From the NCBI GenBank assembly GCA_017853515.1, contig JAFMJK010000068.1, forward strand, positions 1 through 10,064: a DNA stretch of 10,064 nucleotides, written 5' to 3'. The translations under genes and the position numbers were made by a program. The stretch is from Chthoniobacterales bacterium (lineage in GTDB: Bacteria > Verrucomicrobiota > Verrucomicrobiia > Chthoniobacterales > JACTMZ01). Positions 6,040-10,064 of the stretch are shown here, one piece after another. Below the pieces are notes generated by a model. It saw nothing but the letters and a program-made list of their open reading frames with translations, was not told where the DNA came from and made no database searches. Numbering within the stretch: the stretch's first letter is position 1; each line of letters starts with the position of its first letter.

Positions 6040-7353
6040 TCAGGCCGTGGCCTCGGCTTTTTTCACCTTAACTTTGGAGGCGAGGAAATCAAGGGCCTTG
6101 TCCCTGACCACTTCCCCCTCCACCGAGCCGAGAGCCTCGCGCTTGACCAACTGCTTGACCAGTTTGTCCATCGGCATATTGAGCCGCTGGGCCATGCGGG
6201 CGATGTGTTCGACCAATTCCTCGCGCGAGGCCTCGATCTTCTGCTCGCGGGCCAGACGCGTGAGGATGAAGTCGGCCTTCACCCGGAATTGGGCGCCCAT
6301 CTGCGCATGCTGGAAGATTTCGTCTTTCTTGCTGAGCAAATCCTCGTCGCTCAGGCCGCGCATCTGCTCGGCCTCGACGATTTCTTTCACCACGCGGCGC
6401 GCTTCGCCCATGACCATCGAGGCGGGCACTTCGAATTCGACCGTCTTGACGAGATGCTCGACTGCCGCCGCGCGCTTTTTGCGTTCGGTCTGCTCGACCG
6501 CCGCAGCCTCGAGGCGCTCGCGGAAAGTTGTGCGCAATTCGTCGGCGTTGCGGCCGGCGATTTTTTGCGCCACCTCGTCGGTCAGTTCGGGGAGATTCTT
6601 CGCCTTGATGCCCTTGAGTTTCGTTTTGTGCGCGATTTTTTTGCCGCGCAGCGCCGCCACGCCGAAATTCTCCGGCACATCCACCGTGACCTCGCGCTCC
6701 TCGCCCTCTTTGGCCCCGGCCAGCCCCGCGCAGAATCCCGGCCACATGCTCTCCTCGTTCATGACGACCCACAACCCCTCGCCGCCTTTCATCGTGGAGG
6801 GAGCTTCGGGACAGACCTCCGCGAGCGGTTTGCCTTCGACCGTCGCATCGTAATCGAGCACCGCGTAATCGCCCATCTGCAGCGCGCGGTCCTTGATGTC
6901 GGTGAACTCCGCCATGCGCTCGAGGAGCATGTTGATGTTTCCGCTCACGTGCTCGTCGGTCACGACCTCCTCGAGCACTTCCACGTCGATATTGTCCGCC
7001 GCGGGCAGTTTGAAGTCCGGCTCGAGGGTGAGTTGCACGCTCAGATCGAGGTCGTTGTCGCCCACTTCGCCGTGCTGGAGATCGAAGGCGTTGATCACGG
7101 TCAGATCGTTCTCTTTCGCCGCCTGGTTGACCGCATCGCGCAGCAGGCTTTGCACCGCTTCCTCGGCAATGGCGTCCTTGTATTTGCGGGCCACGACCGC
7201 GAGCGGGGCCTTGCCCGGACGGAACCCGGGCAGCTTCGCCGATTTCTGGTATTGTCCGGCCAGCGACTCCATCGCGGCTTTCACCCGGGCAGGAGGAATC
7301 GTGGCGCGGAGGGTGGCGAGGCAGTTGGGCTGTTTTTCGACGTTGATTTGCAT
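6040..7353 (-). CDS. tig: Trigger factor, ribosome-associated chaperone
   Basis: Trigger factor docks at the ribosomal exit tunnel and shields nascent chains; its middle FKBP-like domain is a peptidyl-prolyl isomerase. The protein is 437 residues, the usual size. The ribosome-binding signature GFRPGK is at 43-48. The PPIase domain covers about 155-250 (GDYAVLDYDATVEG, PGFCAGLAGAKEGEE, ending KNLPEL), and the helical chaperone domain follows to the end with a Lys-rich tail (VKVKKAEA). Compared with E. coli (from memory), several aromatic residues of the PPIase pocket look replaced: the usual FPEEY reads VPENF, and the Phe after the GK(A)A block reads His. Isomerase activity may therefore be weak, while the chaperone role should be intact. 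It heads the clpP-clpX-trmB-sigma unit. The 70-nt gap upstream holds a candidate promoter. No Shine-Dalgarno is seen. Confidence 0.97.
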   Translation of the reverse strand: MQINVEKQPNCLATLRATIPPARVKAAMESLAGQYQKSAKLPGFRPGKAPLAVVARKYKDAIAEEAVQSLLRDAVNQAAKENDLTVINAFDLQHGEVGDNDLDLSVQLTLEPDFKLPAADNIDVEVLEEVVTDEHVSGNINMLLERMAEFTDIKDRALQMGDYAVLDYDATVEGKPLAEVCPEAPSTMKGGEGLWVVMNEESMWPGFCAGLAGAKEGEEREVTVDVPENFGVAALRGKKIAHKTKLKGIKAKNLPELTDEVAQKIAGRNADELRTTFRERLEAAAVEQTERKKRAAAVEHLVKTVEFEVPASMVMGEARRVVKEIVEAEQMRGLSDEDLLSKKDEIFQHAQMGAQFRVKADFILTRLAREQKIEASREELVEHIARMAQRLNMPMDKLVKQLVKREALGSVEGEVVRDKALDFLASKVKVKKAEATA

Positions 7354-7374
7354 GATTAGGGAAAAAGGACGGAA

Positions 7375-7403
7375 AATTTAGCCGCGGATCGGGCGGCGGA
7401 CAA
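7375..7403 (-). promoter_or_regulatory. Candidate sigma-70 promoter for the tig-clpP-clpX operon
   Basis: Read on the minus strand, TTGTCC (7403-7398) and TAAATT (7380-7375) are separated by exactly 17 nt. Each matches 4 of 6 consensus positions, and TAAATT is in one of the few AT-rich spots of the gap. Transcription would begin near 7368 and leave a short leader of about 15 nt before the tig ATG. This is suggestive only; readthrough from the upstream gene is also possible. Confidence 0.35.
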
Positions 7404-7418
7404 ATACATTCCCGCCGC
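7393..7418. repeat. Inverted repeat in the gap between the membrane protein gene and tig
   Basis: GCGGCGG at 7393-7399 pairs with CCGCCGC at 7412-7418 around a 12-nt AT-rich loop. No T-run follows directly on either strand (TTTT occurs about 17 nt beyond on the minus strand), so it is a weak terminator candidate at best. Its left arm overlaps the putative -35 of the tig promoter, so an operator or attenuating role is possible. In high-GC DNA chance formation is a real alternative. Confidence 0.3.
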
Positions 7419-7423
7419 GGACG

Positions 7424-8164
7424 TCAGGGTCGGCGGTCCGGGTGCCCCCACCAGCTGTTCTTGCGCTTGCCGTCGTAGTGCTCGTCGAAAACGCGGACCG
7501 CATCCGCCACGGAGCCGTCGGCCGGCGCCCACTTGGCAAGATCGGGGAAGTCGATGCAGGCATTGCGGCATTTGCAGTCATCGCAAAAGCGGATCGGGCA
7601 CCAGAACGACTCGATGTTGCGCAGCATGTCGCTGCCGAGCGCCCAAAGTCCGGTCATCCAGTCGCAATACCAACACCAAAGCAAATCGTGGCCGACGAGC
7701 CCGTCGAATTTGTGCCGCGACAGATTTACCCACTCCGAGGAGTTGTAGGTCGGCAGCTTACCGAGCCACGCGATCGGCGGATAGAGGACGATTTCCGCAA
7801 TACGGATCATCCAAAACACCGGAATGGCCGGAGTCTGAACAAGGAGACACAGCTGGTTGCGCCACCATCCGAGCACGCGGGCCTGCGCACCTTCCAAGGT
7901 CGGACCCGGCTTGCCACGCAAGGCGCGATCGACCGCGCAAAAAAGGTGCAGGAATACAATTTGGGCGAGCACCGCGGCACCGACGCCTGCCCATCCCTCG
8001 AGGAACCATCCCGCGGCCCAGGGGGCCCAAGTAAAAAAGCTGACAAAAAGATCGACCCAAGGCGCCCTGGCAATTCGCTCGGTCATGGCAAAGGCCAACC
8101 GCGTGAAAAGTGCGGCGGCAACCAGACCGCCGAGAATACAGAGAAATACGATCGCAAAGCTCAT
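7424..8164 (-). CDS. Trp- and Cys-rich membrane protein of unknown function
   Basis: I do not recognise this 246-residue protein. The N-terminal half is hydrophobic, with likely membrane segments at about 3-25, 38-58, 60-80 and 104-134 (the last broken by Pro). The C-terminal half is polar and carries seven cysteines: C164-x2-C167, then C189-x4-C194-x2-C197-x-C199-x3-C203, a spacing suited to zinc or an iron-sulfur cluster. His151 and His159 lie close by. Tryptophan is remarkably frequent (18 residues, about 7%), including LLWCWYCDWM and a WW near the C-terminus. No signal peptidase site is evident, so it is probably an inner-membrane protein with a soluble metal-binding tail. The ATG at 8164 is the first start after an in-frame stop. 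It lies 46 nt downstream of the M14 gene and 70 nt upstream of tig, on the same strand. Codon use looks native, and the long plus-strand frame opposite it shows no protein features. Real gene: likely. Function: unknown. Confidence 0.8.
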   Translation of the reverse strand: MSFAIVFLCILGGLVAAALFTRLAFAMTERIARAPWVDLFVSFFTWAPWAAGWFLEGWAGVGAAVLAQIVFLHLFCAVDRALRGKPGPTLEGAQARVLGWWRNQLCLLVQTPAIPVFWMIRIAEIVLYPPIAWLGKLPTYNSSEWVNLSRHKFDGLVGHDLLWCWYCDWMTGLWALGSDMLRNIESFWCPIRFCDDCKCRNACIDFPDLAKWAPADGSVADAVRVFDEHYDGKRKNSWWGHPDRRP

Positions 8165-8170
8165 GACCGA

Positions 8171-8182
8171 TCATGCGCATGA
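8171..8182. repeat. Perfect 12-bp palindrome upstream of the membrane protein gene
   Basis: TCATGCGCATGA is a perfect two-fold palindrome within the 46-nt gap between the M14 gene and the membrane protein gene, 7 bp before the latter's ATG. It could be an operator for a dimeric regulator, or chance. Symmetry does not extend beyond 12 bp. Confidence 0.3.
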
Positions 8183-8210
8183 GCCGCGTCCGACCGGAAC
8201 GCAATTCGCT

Positions 8211-8972
8211 TCAGCGAGGCAACAGGCGCAATACCTCGTCCAGCACTGCACCGTGGGCGCGGACGCGGGCGGTGAGCGAGAACTCAGACGGCGTTTCGAA
8301 GGTGAGGCTGCGGCCTGTGTGACCGAAGCGCAGGCAAAAAGCCTCGGGGTGCTCCGGCATGGTATCGCGGCTCACGCTGCGACGAATGAGACCGCCGCGC
8401 GCGGCGTGGCCCTCGATTTTTTTGCGCGGTTCGACCGGCAGATGACGCGAAGCGGCGGCGAGCAGCTTCTCCCCCCAGAACGGTTTGTCGCCCTTGATCT
8501 CGTAAAGATAAACGCCATGCGCGTCGAAATCCTCGTGGAGCATGATCGCCGCGTCGAAAGCTCGTCCGCGCAGGATTTGCTTTTGCGCCGCGATGACGGC
8601 GATGTCCCGCCGATGGTAGCCGCGGTTGAGATCGCGCCCGCGGGCGTCGTGGCGGTCGTTGTGCTGCAGACCCCACGGATTAAGACACGGGAAAATGAGC
8701 ACATTGCAATTTTTGAGCGCTTTTGCCCGTTTTTCGCACCACGTGATCAGTCCCTCGGTCGCCGCCGGTTCGTCGCCGTGGATGCCGGCGGACAAATAAA
8801 GGCCCGGGCCGGATCGCGTGCGCGATTCGGCAACATAGACCGGAAAACCGTCCGCCTGCGCGAATTCCCGCATCCCCCACCCCTCGCGCTTGGCCAGTGC
8901 GCGCCAGCGTTTGACCAGCCACACGTAGTCGTGCGCCCGCAGGTGCGCGGCGTTTTCGGTTTCCTTTGGCAC
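8211..8972 (-). CDS. M14-family zinc carboxypeptidase-like protein
   Basis: A 253-residue protein with the hallmarks of the M14 zinc-peptidase fold (carboxypeptidase / MpaA / aspartoacylase superfamily), which removes terminal residues or acyl groups from small peptides or amino acids. Zinc ligands are His65 and Glu68 in SAGIHGDEPA and probably His146 in MLHEDFDAHGVYLYE. The substrate-binding block NPWGLQHNDRHD with GRDLNRGY is at 98-119, and the candidate catalytic Glu226 is in LTFETPSE. There is no signal peptide, so it should act in the cytoplasm, perhaps on peptidoglycan-derived or other short peptides; the substrate is not determined by sequence. The only upstream start after an in-frame TGA is the GTG at 8972, with no Shine-Dalgarno. 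It diverges from the cyclophilin gene with 26 nt between starts, and the membrane protein gene follows after 46 nt on the same strand. Confidence 0.88.
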   Translation of the reverse strand: MPKETENAAHLRAHDYVWLVKRWRALAKREGWGMREFAQADGFPVYVAESRTRSGPGLYLSAGIHGDEPAATEGLITWCEKRAKALKNCNVLIFPCLNPWGLQHNDRHDARGRDLNRGYHRRDIAVIAAQKQILRGRAFDAAIMLHEDFDAHGVYLYEIKGDKPFWGEKLLAAASRHLPVEPRKKIEGHAARGGLIRRSVSRDTMPEHPEAFCLRFGHTGRSLTFETPSEFSLTARVRAHGAVLDEVLRLLPR

Positions 8973-8998
8973 GAAAGACGGATATCGGAAAAGCCGTC

Positions 8999-9577
<579 letters not shown>

Positions 9578-9602
9578 GACGGGACGATCAGACTTTCACA
9601 CG

Positions 9603-9636
9603 CAGCGGCGGCCGCTTGGCCGCCGCTGTCTTTTTT
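9603..9636 (+). terminator. Strong intrinsic terminator of the cyclophilin gene
   Basis: A perfect 11-bp GC-rich stem (9603-9613 pairing with 9618-9628) closes a GCTT loop and is followed by TC and six T's (9631-9636), 25 nt after the cyclophilin stop. The T-tract overlaps the TAA of the convergent hydrolase gene (9637-9635). The other strand lacks a T-run after the stem, so it works in the plus direction only. Confidence 0.88.
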
Positions 9637-10064
9637 AGAACACGCGCGGCTCGCCCTCGCGCAGGAAACAGACGCGATCAAGCAGCCCTTGGGCGCCCGC
9701 GCACTCGATAAGGCGCGAAGGCGGCTCCCACGCCGGCTCGTAGCTGAGCTGGAACGTGCCGTAATGCATGGGCACGAAGGTCTGCGCACCGAGTTCGACG
9801 AAGGCGCGCAGCGCATCCTCGGGCGTCATGTGCACCTCGCGTTTGCTCGGATTGTCGTAGGCACCGATCGGCATGAGCGCGACGTCGACCGGCATGCGTT
9901 GGCCGATCTCGGCGAAGCCCGGAAAATACGCGCTGTCGCCGCAATGGAAAATGGTGCGTCCGCCCGCCTCGACGAGGTATCCGCCGAATCCGCGATGGCT
10001 GTCGGCCAACATGCGCGCGCCCCAGTGGTGCGCGGGAGTCATGGTGACGCGCACCGGACCGAGT
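9635..10064 (-). CDS. Metallo-beta-lactamase-fold hydrolase (UlaG / NAPE-PLD-like), 5' end outside window
   Basis: The C-terminal 142 residues of a Lactamase_B_2-type metal-dependent hydrolase. The frame is open to the right edge, and the start together with the HxHxDH metal motif lies beyond the window. The visible part holds the later metal-site motifs in order: TPAHHWGARM, the bridging Asp in IFHCGDSAY, ALMPIGAYDN, HMTPEDALRAF and the last His ligand in MHYGTFQLSYE. This arrangement with TPAxHW and HxGTFxL is that of the N-acyl-phosphatidylethanolamine phospholipase D-like and UlaG-like group. Members cleave phosphodiesters, lactones or other esters; the substrate here is unknown. No signal can be assessed. 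It converges on the cyclophilin gene, and its stop codon overlaps that gene's terminator T-tract. Confidence 0.92.
   Translation of the reverse strand, partial: LGPVRVTMTPAHHWGARMLADSHRGFGGYLVEAGGRTIFHCGDSAYFPGFAEIGQRMPVDVALMPIGAYDNPSKREVHMTPEDALRAFVELGAQTFVPMHYGTFQLSYEPAWEPPSRLIECAGAQGLLDRVCFLREGEPRVF

Noticed and set aside
6205..7359. A 384-codon plus-strand open frame opposite tig
   Set aside because: Mirror shadow of the trigger factor gene; no recognisable motif and no independent start or operon context.
7442..8182. A 246-codon plus-strand frame opposite the unknown membrane protein gene, of identical length
   Set aside because: The minus-strand frame has membrane segments, a Cys cluster and operon-like placement, whereas the plus frame is polar, featureless and overlaps the 46-nt gap.

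Overview
The window is a high-GC, gene-dense stretch of a bacterial chromosome made almost entirely of housekeeping genes. It carries no phage, transposase, CRISPR, rRNA or tRNA sequence that I can see. The gene set and protein flavour (compact PurL, tig-clpP-clpX followed by trmB and an ECF sigma factor, near-absence of Shine-Dalgarno sequences, degenerate 7-bp repeats at gene edges) would fit a Verrucomicrobiota-like organism. No taxonomic marker gene is present, so this placement is a low-confidence inference.

Left, plus strand (1-2885): the 3' part of purL (purine synthesis, cut by the window edge), then yqgE (UPF0301/AlgH family) 12 nt downstream, a probable intrinsic terminator, a patch of degenerate heptanucleotide repeats, and a one-domain MGMT-type DNA alkyltransferase whose N-terminal codons are partly made of those repeats.

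Middle, minus strand (8972 down to 2882): seven genes in one direction. In transcription order they are an M14-type zinc peptidase, a Cys- and Trp-rich membrane protein of unknown function, trigger factor (tig), clpP, clpX, trmB and an ECF sigma factor. From tig onward the genes are nearly contiguous (gaps of 25, 4 and 4 nt, then a 4-nt GTGA overlap), which implies one protein-quality-control operon: nascent-chain chaperone, ClpXP protease, a tRNA m7G methyltransferase and a transcription factor. The sigma gene meets the MGMT gene tail to tail with overlapping stop codons.

Right (8999-10064): a plus-strand cyclophilin with a probable signal peptide, diverging from the M14 gene by only 26 nt and ending at a strong intrinsic terminator. 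Its T-tract overlaps the stop codon of a convergent metallo-beta-lactamase-fold hydrolase that runs off the window.

I do not see a clear new multi-gene system. The best leads are the Trp/Cys-rich membrane protein upstream of tig, the translational coupling of an ECF sigma factor (with no adjacent anti-sigma gene) to the ClpXP operon, and the heptamer repeats that have become coding sequence at the ends of two genes. Stretches between genes are all under 100 bp and are described below.
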